Positions 28,016 to 40,147 are shown, counted from the first letter of the stretch. The stretch: 64,000 nt of DNA from Brevibacterium renqingii (GCF_017808105.1 NZ_JADBHF010000009.1:1-64000); one strand, 5' to 3'. The notes: generated by a model from the sequence alone, not told the origin. Translations and numbers: made by a program.

Positions 28016-28645
28016 TCACACGTGGACGAGTGCGCCGTTGCGGGGAACCCCTCCTGCGAACCGAATGCGCACTGCCGTCGCGTGTTCGACGTCGAGACTG
28101 TCGAACGCCTGCAGGTGCAGGTGGGGTTCGATGCTGTTGCCGGAATTGCCGCAGCGTCCGACGAGGTCGCCGGCCCGGACCCGGTGTCCGACCTGCACCC
28201 GCGTGCTCCCGCGCTGCAGGTGGCAGAGTGCGACGACGGCCGATCCGGTGTCGATCATGATGTCGTTGCCGGCGAGCTCCCGCCAGCCCGCCTCGATCCG
28301 ACTGCGCTGAGTCAGCGCATAGCCGAGTGAGGGCAGACCCCGATAGGCAGGGTGATCGGGTGCGGAATCGTGGACGGCAGCAACGGTGCCGTCGACAGGG
28401 GCGGTCACGGGACGGCCGAAGCCGGCGAACTTCTCCGGAGGCTCCGGGCGCAGCAGCGATACGACGCCGAATCGCGCCGACCTCAGCGATTCGTCGACCG
28501 GCACGAAGTCGATGGCGAACGAAGATGCGAACCGTGGGGTTCCATGGCTCGGAACACGATCGGCGGGACTGTTCTGCACCATCCACCGCCCGATGAAGGG
28601 GTACTCCAGGTTGAGCGCAGCTGCCTGCAACGGATCCGTCATCAT
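28016..28645 (-). CDS. M23-type peptidase domain protein without signal peptide
   Basis: 209 residues with an M23/lysostaphin-type beta fold. The first zinc-ligand-like block is VPSHGTPRFASSFAIDFV near residue 29; the second is GNSGNSIEPHLHLQAFD near 166 with the HLH pair. GRPVTAPVDGTVAAVHDSAPD is the usual core strand. No export signal is visible, unusual for a cell-wall hydrolase, so a cytoplasmic role or non-classical export is open. Its start overlaps the stop of the collapsed GNAT frame. Confidence 0.78.
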   Translation of the reverse strand: MMTDPLQAAALNLEYPFIGRWMVQNSPADRVPSHGTPRFASSFAIDFVPVDESLRSARFGVVSLLRPEPPEKFAGFGRPVTAPVDGTVAAVHDSAPDHPAYRGLPSLGYALTQRSRIEAGWRELAGNDIMIDTGSAVVALCHLQRGSTRVQVGHRVRAGDLVGRCGNSGNSIEPHLHLQAFDSLDVEHATAVRIRFAGGVPRNGALVHV

Positions 28646-28866
28646 CTGTCTCCGGTCTGCCGAATGGCGGCGTAGAGAGCCATATCGCGGCGCTCCCCGT
28701 CGATCATCTGAGTCGCGCGGCTCGGCAGCGATCCTGTCAGAGGCACATACGGATCGGTCGAGAGTTCACGCGCCATCGCACCATCTCGCGCTTCCACCGC
28801 TCGCAGGCGAACACGACCACGAGCAGGAGCAGTCGCGGGCCATGGCGGAAGTGCGGGGCTCGTCAT
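28642..28866 (-). pseudogene. GNAT acetyltransferase remnant with internal deletion
   Basis: A 74-residue frame. Residues 17-52 (RGRVRLRAVEARDG..ELSTDPYVPLTGSLPSRAT) look like the N-terminus of a RimJ/RimL-type N-acetyltransferase. Residues 54-74 (MIDGERRDMALYAAIRQ) look like the extreme C-terminus of the same family (usual form GGRRVDMLLYA). The central acetyl-CoA-binding fold, roughly 110 residues, is absent with the frame kept. The product cannot bind acetyl-CoA. It still overlaps and may translationally feed the M23-type gene. Confidence 0.7.
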
Positions 28867-28981
28867 ATCAGCGACTTGACCCCGCGCCTCCCCCGGAACC
28901 GCCTCTTCGCGCTGCGTCACCCGATCCGTCTGCGACATGGACCCCATCCTAGGCTTCATATCCGCCTTCACCCCATTTAAA

Positions 28982-29203
28982 ATGACCACCATGAGCGAGC
29001 CCGACAGTCCAGTGTTGCGTCTGATCCCGTACCTTGCGGCGATCACCGCGGCCATCTTCATCGCCCTGCCCCGACTCAGCGGAGACGGGGACCTGCTCGC
29101 CGGCCTCCTCTTCGCGGCCGCCGCCTATTTCGGCGTCTACTATCTGTCCAAGCTCATCATCCACGTCATCATCACGCGCATCGACGACGACGATCCTTCC
29201 TGA
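28982..29203 (+). CDS. Small two-helix membrane protein
   Basis: 73 residues with two hydrophobic segments (about 11-27 and 37-61) joined by SGDGD and an acidic C-terminus (DDDD). I do not recognise a family. No clear ribosome site precedes either ATG (28982 or 28991), so it may be leaderless. It converges on the AI-2E-type gene with only two bases between stops. Confidence 0.55.
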   Translation: MTTMSEPDSPVLRLIPYLAAITAAIFIALPRLSGDGDLLAGLLFAAAAYFGVYYLSKLIIHVIITRIDDDDPS

Positions 29204-29205
29204 CC

Positions 29206-30276
29206 CTACCTCTTCGCCTGCGCGGGCACGACGACCTTGCGGATGACGATGAGCGCCGAGGCGGCCACCGGCACCGCGACCACGGCGCCGAGCACACCGC
29301 CCAGGGTTCCGCCGGCGATGGCGGCGATGATGACGAGCGCACCGGGCACATCGACTGCGGCCTTCATGATGCGGGGGCTGAGCAGATACGCCTCGACCTG
29401 CATGTACACGAGATAGTAGATTCCGGCGGCGATGCCCAGGCCCGGGGAGACCATGAGGCACGAGGCGGTGATGATGATCGCGCCGGTGATCGGGCCGACG
29501 AGCGGGATGAGCGAGCCGAGGAACGCGACGAACGCCAACAGCGCCGGCAGCGGGGCGCCGATGATGGTGAGGAAGATCGCCGAGCACACCCCGTTGACGA
29601 TGCCCAGGGACAGCTGCCCGAGGACGTAGCGCCCGATGGAGCGGGTGACCTCCTCGGTGACGGATTCGACCGTCGGCCGGGAGGAGGCCGCGACCAGTGA
29701 GAACATGGCGGATTTGATCGTCGGCATGGTCACGGCGAAGTAGATGGTGAGGATGACGACGATGATGGCGCCGGTGATGAAGCTGAGGATGCCGGCCCCG
29801 ATCGTCACGACGCCTCCGCCCACCGACAGCACATTCTTCGGATCCGAGACCCAGTCTCCGAGGTTCGCGAAGATCGCGTCGACGTCGATCGCGCCGGTGA
29901 ACTGCTGTTCGAGCTCCAACACCCAGCCGGTCGCCGCGAGATTCGCCACGATGTCAGGCAGATCGCCGACGAAGGTCTGGATCTGGCTGATCACGATCGG
30001 GGCGATCAGCAGCCCGGCACCGACGACGATGAGGACGAAGGCGAGGATGACGAGGATGACCGACACCGACCGCGGCACCTTGCGCTCGACGAACCACTGC
30101 ACGATCGGTTCGAGACCGAGCGACAGGAACAGGGCCAATCCGATGTAGATGAGCACGGTGGCCAGCGACTGCAGAGCCATCATCACAGCGATCGCCAGTC
30201 CCACACCCAGAGTGCCGGTGAATCCGACTCTGAATGCGCTGTTGAGTGTGAGGGATCTGCCCTGACCGGTGCCCAT
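29206..30276 (-). CDS. AI-2E transporter family (PerM-like) membrane protein
   Basis: 356 residues with about eight membrane helices. The family pattern is an N-terminal helix pair, a hydrophilic stretch near 95-150, and the C-terminal block GSLIPLVGPITGAIIITASCL with a repeated Gly-rich helix near 315-340 (GGTLGGVLGAVVAVP). Members export small molecules or ions. The name AI-2E is historical and the substrate here is unknown. Confidence 0.85.
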   Translation of the reverse strand: MGTGQGRSLTLNSAFRVGFTGTLGVGLAIAVMMALQSLATVLIYIGLALFLSLGLEPIVQWFVERKVPRSVSVILVILAFVLIVVGAGLLIAPIVISQIQTFVGDLPDIVANLAATGWVLELEQQFTGAIDVDAIFANLGDWVSDPKNVLSVGGGVVTIGAGILSFITGAIIVVILTIYFAVTMPTIKSAMFSLVAASSRPTVESVTEEVTRSIGRYVLGQLSLGIVNGVCSAIFLTIIGAPLPALLAFVAFLGSLIPLVGPITGAIIITASCLMVSPGLGIAAGIYYLVYMQVEAYLLSPRIMKAAVDVPGALVIIAAIAGGTLGGVLGAVVAVPVAASALIVIRKVVVPAQAKR

Positions 30277-30371
30277 GGGCTCAAGTGTAACCAGCGATCA
30301 TGCACCGGTCGGCACTCTCACGTTAGGATCGTCGGTGAGATCCCAACCGTGAAGAAAGTGGTACGTCGAGC

Positions 30372-32958
30372 ATGAGCCCCGATCCGAACAGCATCAATGT
30401 CTGGGAGGCCTTCCTCGACCCGCAGAACGATTTCTCACTGCCCGACTTCGCCGCCGTCACCCCGGAGACGCTGCTGACCGCGGTGCACGCGGCCGCCGAT
30501 TTCGCCCGCACCGAGGTGGCCGGGATCGTCGCCGACGAGACCGACCCGACGTTCTTCAACACCACGGTTCGGTTCGAGACCGCGTCCGTGCCGATGACCC
30601 GCATCGCCTCCGTGGTCAGCGCCGTCGAGTCGAACCATCTTCGTCCCGAGCTCACCGACGCCGTCGCCGAGGTGTGGGAGACCCTGTCGGCGACCCGCAC
30701 CGAGATCCTCCTCGACGTCGATCTCTTCCACCGCATCGAGCAGGTCCCCGCAGCCGACCTCAATCCGGAGGACAAGCGGCAGCAGGAGCTCACGGTGGAG
30801 CTCTTCGTCCGGTCGGGAGCCCGCCTCGGCGCGGAGGAGCGGGACCAGATGGCCACGATCGCGGCGGAACTGACGAGTCTGTCGACCTCGTTCTCCCGCG
30901 CCCTGCAGCAGGACACCCGGGAACTGGCCGTCCACCTCGGCGAGGCCGAGTCGCTGGCCGGGATGAACGAGGACCAGATCGCTGCGGCGGCGAATCGGGC
31001 GGCGGAGCGCGGTGTCGACGGCTATCTGCTGACCTTGAATAACTTCACCCAGCAGCTCGTGCTCGAGTCCCTCGACACCGCACAGACCCGCCGGCACGTG
31101 CTGAACAACTCGATGGCCCGCGGTTCTCGCGGCGGAGACGGAGACACCCGCACCCAGGTCGCCGACACGACGGCCCTGCGGGCGCTGCAGGCGAGCCTGC
31201 TCGGCTACCCCTCGTACTCCTCCTATGCCATCGACAATCAGACCGCCGGCAATCCCGATGCCGCGGCCGATATCGTCTCCTCCCTCATCAACCCCGCGAA
31301 TGCTCAGCTCGATGCGGAACTGGCCAGGGTCAAGGAACGTTACGGCCTCGAGGAGGTCGCGGCCGAGGACGTCAAGCACTTTCTCGCGAAGTACCGGGCC
31401 GACGAATTCGGCATCGACCCCGATGAGGTCGCCAAGTACTTCGAGTTCGACACCGTCCTCACCGAGGGCGTCTTCCGCGCGGCCACCGGCCTCTACGGCA
31501 TCACCTTCGCCCCGCGGGAGGGAGTGACCGGCTGGCACGAGGACGTCCGCGCCTATGAGGTCACCGACGTCAACGAGCGCGCCCTCGGCCTCGTCCTCAT
31601 CGACCCGTACGCACGGGACACGAAGCGCGGCGGAGCGTGGATGGACCAGCTCGTGCCCGCCTCGCGCCTGACCGGGCTGCTGCCGGTCGTGACGCTCTCG
31701 CTCAACCTCTCCAAGCCGGGGCCGGGGAGGCCCACCCTGCTCAATCCGACCGAGCTGACCACGGTCTTCCACGAATTCGGCCACGTCCTGCACGGTCTGT
31801 TCGCGAACTCGACGTATCCGTCGACGGCCGGCACCGCCGTGCCGCGCGACTATGTGGAGTTCCCGTCCCAGCTCAATGAGATGTGGCGGTTCCACCCGCA
31901 GGTCCTCCCCCATTTCGCCAAACACGTCGACACGGGTGAGCCGATGCCGGCGGAGCTCGTCGACGCACTCATCGCCAGCGAGAGGTTCGGGCAGGGCTTC
32001 GACACGATCGAATACCTCGCCGCGGCCATGCTCGATCTGTCGTGGCATTCGCTCGAAGCCGGAGAGCACATCACCGATGTGCTGTCCTTCGAGTCCGAGG
32101 TGCTCGCCGCCGCCGGGTTCTCTCCGCTCGTCCCGCCGCGGTACCGCACCACCTACTTCGGGCACATCTTCGCCTCCGGGTATGCAGCCGGATACTACTC
32201 CTACCTCTACTCCGAGGTCATCGCCGCATGGGTGAGCGAATGGTTCGAAGCCCAGGGCGGACTCAACCGCGAGGCCGGCACCGCCTTCCGCGAGGCCATC
32301 CTCGCCCCGGGACACTCGATCGATCCGATGTCGGCGATCGAGCGCTTCTTCGGCACCCGTCCCGACGTCGCTCCACTGCTGCGCCGACGCGGACTGGCCG
32401 AGCCCGTCAAGGAGCCCGTCCCGGACCCCTCCCCCGACGATCCCGAGATCGATGATCCGCTCGACGACGAGTCCGACGCACCGGCCGCAGACGTCCCCAA
32501 GCAGCACCGCAACCATGCGAAGGTCGAGGCCGAGCTGCGGGAGCACGGGATCGAACCGCAGATCCGGCTCTTCGGTGATGCGACGCCGACGGCGGCCTCC
32601 GCGGCGGAGAAGCTCGGAATCGAGGTCGGCGCCATCGCCAACAGCCTGATCTTCTCCTCCGACGGCGCCGCCGTGCTCATCATGACCTCGGGAGCCCACC
32701 GTGTGGACACCGACCATGTCGCCGCTCAGCTCGGCATCGCCTCCCTCGACCGCGCCGACAAGGACCTCGTCCGCGAGGCCACCGGCCAGGTCATCGGCGG
32801 CGTCGCCCCCTGCGGCCATCCCGAGCCGATACCCACCTACGTCGATGTCGCGCTGCGCGAGCACCCGGTGCTCTGGGCGGCGGCCGGCACCCCGAACTCG
32901 ATGATGCCGCTGACCTACGAGCAGCTGCTGACGATCACGCACGGGAGGGAGATCACCG

Positions 32959-32978
<20 letters not shown>
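30372..32978 (+). CDS. M3 oligopeptidase (Dcp-like) fused to a YbaK-type aminoacyl-tRNA deacylase domain
   Basis: 868 residues. Residues 1 to about 683 form an M3 metallopeptidase (peptidyl-dipeptidase/oligopeptidase A type) with the zinc motif HEFGHVLH at 467-474 and the family segment YFGHIFASGYAAGYYSYLYSE near 596-616. A Pro/Asp-rich acidic linker (about 684-710) leads to a YbaK/ProX-type domain (about 713-868). Its features include KVEAELREHGIE, SLIFSSDGAAVLIM and the signature GQVIGGVAPCGHPEP. A free-standing Dcp is about 680 residues, so the extra domain is an add-on without frameshift. The peptidase cuts cytoplasmic oligopeptides; YbaK domains hydrolyse mischarged tRNA. The queuosine transporter gene starts inside the 3' end. 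Confidence 0.9.
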
Positions 32979-34967
<1,989 letters not shown>

Positions 34968-34979
34968 TTAACTAAGAGC

Positions 34980-35912
34980 ATGGATTTCACCCAGATGCTC
35001 ACCGCCGCCGAGGCCGACGCCCCGATCGTCATCGACGGCGGCCTGGGCACCGCGCTCGAGGAGCGCGGCGTCGACCTCGACCACGCCCTGTGGTCGGCCG
35101 ATCTGCTGCGCCGCCGCCCCGAGGCCATCGCCGAGGTGCATGCCGCCTTCGCCGCCGCGGGTGCCCGGATCCTCACGACCGCCAGCTACCAGGCCACCCC
35201 GGTCGGCTTCGCCCGCGCCGCTGTCCCGGTCGCGGAGGGACGGGACCTCATCGCCGCCGGCGTGGAGGTCGCACGGACCGCCGCCGAGGCGGTGGCCGGC
35301 TCCACGGGTGCGGCCCGCGCGCTCGTCGCCGGCTCCGTCGGCCCCTTCGGGGCGGCGCTGGGAGGCGGCGAGGAGTACACCGGCGACTACCGGCTCACCG
35401 CCGCCGAATATGCTGACTTCCACCACGGACGCATCGCAGCCTTGGCTGCTGCGGGAGTCGATCTGCTCGCGATCGAGACCCAGCCGCGGCTCGACGAGAT
35501 CCGCATCCTCGTGCAGCTGGCGGAGGAGGTCGGTCTGCCCGCCTGGCTGAGCGTGACCCTCGGAGATGCCGGCGGCCTGCCCGACGGCTCCGGCCTCGCG
35601 GACCTCGCCGAGGAAGCGTCGGCCTCGGCGGCGGTGGCCGCGGTCGGGGTCAACTGCGTGCCTCCCTCGGCCGTGGCCCCGGCCCTGCGGGCCCTGTCGG
35701 CCCACACCGACCTGCCGCTCATCGCCTACCCGAATTCGGGCGAGCGCTATGCGGCGGAGTCGATGCAGTGGCTGCCTAAGACCGCGGAGTCCGGTTCCGA
35801 CTCCTGGCCGGTCGACGAGTGGACCCGCCTCGGCGCCCGGCTGATCGGGGGATGCTGCCGGACGACTCCGGCCGACATCTCGGTGCTCAGCCGAGCATCT
35901 TCCCCGGGTTGA
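34980..35912 (+). CDS. mmuM: Homocysteine S-methyltransferase
   Basis: 310-residue zinc methyltransferase of the MmuM type, moving a methyl group from S-methylmethionine (or AdoMet) to homocysteine. The start has the strand DGGLGTALEERGVDL; LTTASYQATPVGF is near 61; zinc ligands are the Cys in GVNCVPP near 224 and the Cys pair in GGCCRTTP near 296. It starts 21 bp from the divergent tgt and its 3' end overlaps the FAD oxidase gene by 26 bp. Confidence 0.9.
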   Translation: MDFTQMLTAAEADAPIVIDGGLGTALEERGVDLDHALWSADLLRRRPEAIAEVHAAFAAAGARILTTASYQATPVGFARAAVPVAEGRDLIAAGVEVARTAAEAVAGSTGAARALVAGSVGPFGAALGGGEEYTGDYRLTAAEYADFHHGRIAALAAAGVDLLAIETQPRLDEIRILVQLAEEVGLPAWLSVTLGDAGGLPDGSGLADLAEEASASAAVAAVGVNCVPPSAVAPALRALSAHTDLPLIAYPNSGERYAAESMQWLPKTAESGSDSWPVDEWTRLGARLIGGCCRTTPADISVLSRASSPG

Positions 35913-37281
35913 GCAGTCCGAGGGGATCCACGGACTCCTTGATCCGGGTCTGGAGCAGTCGAGCGCCCTCGTCGAGCTCGCGGACCAGCCAGTCACGCTT
36001 GAGATAACCCACGCCGTGCTCGCCGGTGATCGTGCCGCCGAGTTCGAGTCCCAGGGCCATGATCTCGGCGAACGCCGCCTTGGCCGCGGCGATGCTCTCC
36101 TCGTCGGAGGCGTCGAAGAGCACGCTGGGGTGCATGTTGCCGTCCCCGGCGTGGCCTGCCGTGGCCACCTCGACGTCGTATCTCGCGTCGATCTCGGACA
36201 GCCGGGCGAAGAACTCGCCGAGGCGGGACCGGGGAATGCACACATCGTCGATGAGCTCTCCCCCGCCGTGGGCGCCCACATACCGCTCCATCGCCGGGGA
36301 CACCGCCCGCCGGGCGGCGACGAACATCTCGGAGTCGGCCGGGTCGTCGGAGAAGAAGACCTCGGCGGCTCCCTGCGCCTCGGCGATCGTCTGGAACGCC
36401 TCGAGCTCGGCCACGGCCGTGGGGCCGGCGGCATCGGACTGCACGAGCAGCAGCGCCCCGGCCCCGTCGGGAAGGCCGAAGTCGCCGTAGTCGTTGATCA
36501 TCGCCACCGTCGCCCCGTCCATGAGCTCGAGCATCGACGGTGCGGCGCCGGAGGCCATGAATGCCGAGACCGTGTGCCCGGCCGATTCCATATCGGGGAA
36601 TACGGCGACGCCGGTCAGGGGCGGTGTCAGAAGGGGTCTGAGAGCCAGGGTGATCTCGACGATGACGCCCAGCGTGCCCTCGGAGCCGACGAACAGGGCG
36701 GCCAGGTCCAGGCCCGCTACGCCCTTGGCCGTCTGCCGGCCGAGCTTCGTCACGGTCCCGTCGGCGAGCACCACGGTCAGGGCCCGCACATAGTCCTTCG
36801 TCACCCCGTACTTCACGCAGCACATGCCGCCGGCGTTCGTGGCGACATTGCCGCCGATCGTCGAGATCGCCACCGAGCCGGGATCCGGCGGATAGGACAG
36901 TCCGCGTTCGGCCAGGACGTTCTTCAGGTCCTGGTTGATGACACCGGGTTGGACCCGGCAAGTCTGCTCGACCTCGTCGATGTCGAGGACGGAGTCCATC
37001 TTCGCCACGTTGATCAGCAGCGCTCCGTCGACGGCGTTCGCGGCTCCGGACAGACCGGTGCGGGCACCCTGGGTGACCACGGGGATCCGGTGCTCGGTGG
37101 CGAACCGCATCACCGCCACCACATCGTCGACAGCGGCGGCCCGGACCAGCCCCAGAGCCGTCCCGGTGGGGCAGAACAGCGCCTTGTCGGAGGAATGGGC
37201 TCCGACGACGTCGGCATCGGTGACCAGGGCCCCCGGGCTCAGGCGGGCGGCCAGCTCCTCGAGTCTGAGGTCCGCACTCAC
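35887..37281 (-). CDS. FAD-linked oxidase (GlcD/D-lactate dehydrogenase family)
   Basis: 464 residues of the FAD_binding_4 / FAD-oxidase C family. FAD-binding segments are VTQGARTGLSGAANA near 60-75 and IGGNVATNAGGMCCVKYGVTKDY near 128-150. The C-terminal GTITGEHGVGYLKRDWL is near 420. It oxidises a 2-hydroxy acid such as glycolate or D-lactate. The GTG start overlaps the aminotransferase stop (GTGA). The frame stays open far upstream inside that gene, so longer versions are artefacts. Given the glyoxylate genes nearby, glycolate is an attractive but unproven substrate. Confidence 0.88.
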   Translation of the reverse strand: MSADLRLEELAARLSPGALVTDADVVGAHSSDKALFCPTGTALGLVRAAAVDDVVAVMRFATEHRIPVVTQGARTGLSGAANAVDGALLINVAKMDSVLDIDEVEQTCRVQPGVINQDLKNVLAERGLSYPPDPGSVAISTIGGNVATNAGGMCCVKYGVTKDYVRALTVVLADGTVTKLGRQTAKGVAGLDLAALFVGSEGTLGVIVEITLALRPLLTPPLTGVAVFPDMESAGHTVSAFMASGAAPSMLELMDGATVAMINDYGDFGLPDGAGALLLVQSDAAGPTAVAELEAFQTIAEAQGAAEVFFSDDPADSEMFVAARRAVSPAMERYVGAHGGGELIDDVCIPRSRLGEFFARLSEIDARYDVEVATAGHAGDGNMHPSVLFDASDEESIAAAKAAFAEIMALGLELGGTITGEHGVGYLKRDWLVRELDEGARLLQTRIKESVDPLGLLNPGKMLG

Positions 37282-38345
37282 AGCTCGGCTGCGACCTTGA
37301 GCACGCGGTCGAGCGCCTCGTCGGGGCCGATGCTCACCCGCACTCCGCCCTGGAGCCGGCGGACGGCCACGGCGACCTCCGCGCACGCACCTTCGAAGGC
37401 CACTGCCGCCTCTGCATCGAGGGCGACCCACACGTAGTTGCCCTGCGCATCGGGGACGGTGAATCCGAGGTCCCGAAGGTCCTGGGCGAAGCGGTCGCGC
37501 ACGGCGGCGATCTCCTTGGCTCGCACGGCCACCTCGTCGACCTTGGCCAGGGACTCGACGGCTGCGGCCTGGGCGGCGGCGGTGACGCTGAAGGGGGCGA
37601 TGACCTGACGTAGGGCGCCGGCGATCTCCGCATCGGCGATCCCGAAGCCCACGCGCAGCCCGGCGAGCCCGTGCGCCTTCGAGAACGTGCGGGCGAGGAC
37701 GAGGTTCGGGTGCCGGCGGAAGGCGGCCACCCCGTCCGCGGCCTCGGCATCGGTGGCGAACTCCATATACGCTTCGTCGAGGACGACGATGACCTCGGGC
37801 GGGACCTCGGCCATGAAGCCGTCGAGCTCTGCAGCGGTGATCGTCGGCCCCGTCGGGTTGTTCGGTGAGCACAGCAGCACGAGTCGAGTCGTGTCGTCGA
37901 TGGCCGCCGACAGTCCCTGGAAGTCGTGGCGGCCGTTGTCCAACAGCGCGACCGGGCGCTTCTCGGCGCCGCGGGCGGAGGCGAGGATCGGATACATCTC
38001 GAACGACGGCCACGGGTAGACCACGGAGGTGCCGGCCTCGAGGGTGATGTTCGTCAGCGCCGACAGCACCTCGGAGGCACCGGCGCCGGGGACCACCTCG
38101 GCGGCGTCGACATCGAGGTGGGCGGCGATGTCGGCTACGAGCCGGCCCGCGGACGGATCCGGGTAGTTGCCCGGCACCGCCGAGGCGGCCGTGAGGGCTT
38201 CGACGACGCTCGGCAGCGGCGGCAGATGGTGCTCGTTCGATGACAGTTTGTACGGGGTCAGCCCCGGCGCGCTGACAGGAGGTTTGCCCGGAACATAGGG
38301 CGGGAACTGCGCTAGGGCGTCACGAAGCAGAAAGCGTTTCGACAT
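37278..38345 (-). CDS. Class I/II aminotransferase, HisC/Pat type
   Basis: 355-residue PLP enzyme. SSNEHHLPPLPSVVEAL near 34-50, NYPDPSAGRL near 60, CSPNNPTGP near 156 and the PLP lysine in ARTFSKAHGLAGLRVGFG near 211-228. The fold suits histidinol-phosphate or aromatic amino-acid aminotransferases; without the his operon nearby the aromatic (Pat) role is more likely. The start is the ATG giving MSKRFLL; its ribosome site is weak. It is coupled by overlap to the FAD oxidase. Confidence 0.86.
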   Translation of the reverse strand: MSKRFLLRDALAQFPPYVPGKPPVSAPGLTPYKLSSNEHHLPPLPSVVEALTAASAVPGNYPDPSAGRLVADIAAHLDVDAAEVVPGAGASEVLSALTNITLEAGTSVVYPWPSFEMYPILASARGAEKRPVALLDNGRHDFQGLSAAIDDTTRLVLLCSPNNPTGPTITAAELDGFMAEVPPEVIVVLDEAYMEFATDAEAADGVAAFRRHPNLVLARTFSKAHGLAGLRVGFGIADAEIAGALRQVIAPFSVTAAAQAAAVESLAKVDEVAVRAKEIAAVRDRFAQDLRDLGFTVPDAQGNYVWVALDAEAAVAFEGACAEVAVAVRRLQGGVRVSIGPDEALDRVLKVAAEL

Positions 38346-38559
38346 GTGCCCATAGTTGCACACCTTGTGGCCGCGGACACAGGCTGTCCGGACGAAGTGT
38401 CCGAACGGTCGGAATCGGGGTCTGGCCCCGGACGCACATCCGCTGTGATAATGCTCGCAGGTGCGCATGATGCTCCGGCCCGGGTTACAGGTGCGACAGC
38501 GCCGGAGAGTAGTCTGAGAGACGAATACATGCAGTCAGCGACGAGGAATGAGAGTCCAA

Positions 38560-40035
38560 ATGACCTCCACGCAGGAAAAGGTTGACGTCGTCCTGATCGG
38601 CGGCGGCATCATGAGCGCCACGCTCGGCGCCATGCTGACCGAGCTCCAGCCCGATTGGGACATCCGTGTCTACGAGAAGCTCGACTATGTCGCCACGGAG
38701 AGCTCGGACCCGTGGAACAACGCCGGCACCGGTCACGCGGCGCTGTGCGAGCTCAACTACACGCCTGAGGACTCGAACGGCCACATCGATCTGAAGAAGG
38801 CCTCGCAGATCAACGAGCAGTTCCATCAGTCCCGTCAGTACTGGTCGCACCTCGTCGACAACGGCGTCCTGCCGGATCCGAAGACCTTCATCAATCAGGT
38901 CCCCCACATCAGCTACGGTCGTGGCGAGAAGGGCCGGGACTACATCAAGAACCGGTACGAGCAGATGGTGCGCAACCCGCTGTTCGCCGAGATGGAGTAC
39001 ACCGACGATCCTGCGACTCAGGCCGAATGGCTGCCGCTGATGTTCGAAGGCCGCGGTCCCGGCCAGGTCAACGGCATCTCGCGGACGAAGATCGGCACCG
39101 ACGTCGACTTCGGCTCGCTCAGCCGTCAGCTGCTCAGCTATGTCGCCGACAAGGGTGCCACCATCCGCACGAGCCATCAGGTCACCGACCTCGATCGCTC
39201 CGCCGACGGCTGGACCGTGACCGTGCGTGACCTGCTGGCACGCGAGACGCACAAGGTCGGCGCGAAGTTCGTCTTCGTCGGCGCCGGCGGCGGAGCGCTG
39301 CCTCTGCTGCAGAAGTCCGGCATCCCCGAGGGACGCGGCTACGGCGGCTTCCCCGTCTCCGGCATCTTCCTGCGGACCTCGAACCAGGATCTCGTCTCCC
39401 GCCACCAGGCGAAGGTCTACGGTCAGGCGTCCTTCGGTGCTCCGGCGATGTCCGTGCCCCACCTCGACACGCGCGTGGTCAACGGCGACGACTATCTGCT
39501 GTTCGGCCCCTATGCCGGCTTCTCGCCGAAGTTCCTCAAGGGCGGCCGCTTCACCGATCTGCCGTTCTCCGTGCGCGGGAACAACCTGGCGACGATGCTC
39601 AATGTCGCCAAGGACAACACCGACCTCGTCACCTACCTGCTCACCGAGCTCGCCTCGTCGAAGAAGTCCCGGTACAACTCGCTCTACGAGTTCATCCCGC
39701 AGGTCGACCCCTCCGACTGGGACTTCATCCAGGCCGGGCAGCGCGTCCAGGTGATGAAGAAGGATTCCAAGAGCGGCGGAGTGCTGGCCTTCGGCACGGA
39801 GCTCGTGTCCTCGGCCGATGGCTCGTTCGCCACTCTGCTCGGGGCCTCCCCCGGTGCGTCGACTGCCGTGTCGATCATGACCAACCTGCTCAAGACCTGC
39901 TTCCCGCGTCAGTACGCCAGCTGGGAGTCCTCGCTCAAGGACATGATCCCCTCGCTGGGTCGCAGCCTCGCCGAGGACGAGACCCTGCTGTCCGAGCTCT
40001 CCGAGTACACCGCCCGGACCCTGCAGCTCGTCTGA
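38560..40035 (+). CDS. mqo: Malate:quinone oxidoreductase
   Basis: 491-residue membrane-associated FAD enzyme oxidising malate to oxaloacetate with quinone reduction. FAD motif VDVVLIGGGIMSATLGAML near 8-26, WNNAGTGHAALCELNYTP near 47-64, FVFVGAGGGALPLLQKSGIPE near 242-262. It ends with the family's C-terminal helix region. Of two close ATGs (38548, 38560) the second gives the canonical N-terminus and a workable ribosome site. It reads away from the purine cluster but acts on malate, a proposed intermediate there. Confidence 0.93.
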   Translation: MTSTQEKVDVVLIGGGIMSATLGAMLTELQPDWDIRVYEKLDYVATESSDPWNNAGTGHAALCELNYTPEDSNGHIDLKKASQINEQFHQSRQYWSHLVDNGVLPDPKTFINQVPHISYGRGEKGRDYIKNRYEQMVRNPLFAEMEYTDDPATQAEWLPLMFEGRGPGQVNGISRTKIGTDVDFGSLSRQLLSYVADKGATIRTSHQVTDLDRSADGWTVTVRDLLARETHKVGAKFVFVGAGGGALPLLQKSGIPEGRGYGGFPVSGIFLRTSNQDLVSRHQAKVYGQASFGAPAMSVPHLDTRVVNGDDYLLFGPYAGFSPKFLKGGRFTDLPFSVRGNNLATMLNVAKDNTDLVTYLLTELASSKKSRYNSLYEFIPQVDPSDWDFIQAGQRVQVMKKDSKSGGVLAFGTELVSSADGSFATLLGASPGASTAVSIMTNLLKTCFPRQYASWESSLKDMIPSLGRSLAEDETLLSELSEYTARTLQLV

Positions 40036-40079
40036 CCGCAGCTCGCCCGGGCCGTCCCGGGATCTGCCGGGAGACGAAC

Positions 40080-40121
40080 AGCCGCTCGGCGGAAGTGTTC
40101 CCACACTTCTGCCGGGCGGCT
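40080..40121. terminator. 19-bp hairpin between mqo and allE
   Basis: AGCCGCTCGGCGGAAGTGT (40080-40098) pairs with ACACTTCTGCCGGGCGGCT (40103-40121) with two G-U pairs and loop TCCC. It lies between converging stops and has no U tract. Confidence 0.8.
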
Positions 40122-40147
40122 GTCGCGTTCTCGGATCCGTCAGCGGC

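Noticed and set aside
37282-38013. 244-codon N-terminal extension of the FAD-linked oxidase
   Set aside because: It lies wholly inside the aminotransferase gene in another frame; the GTG at 37281 gives the normal family N-terminus and a 4-bp overlap.
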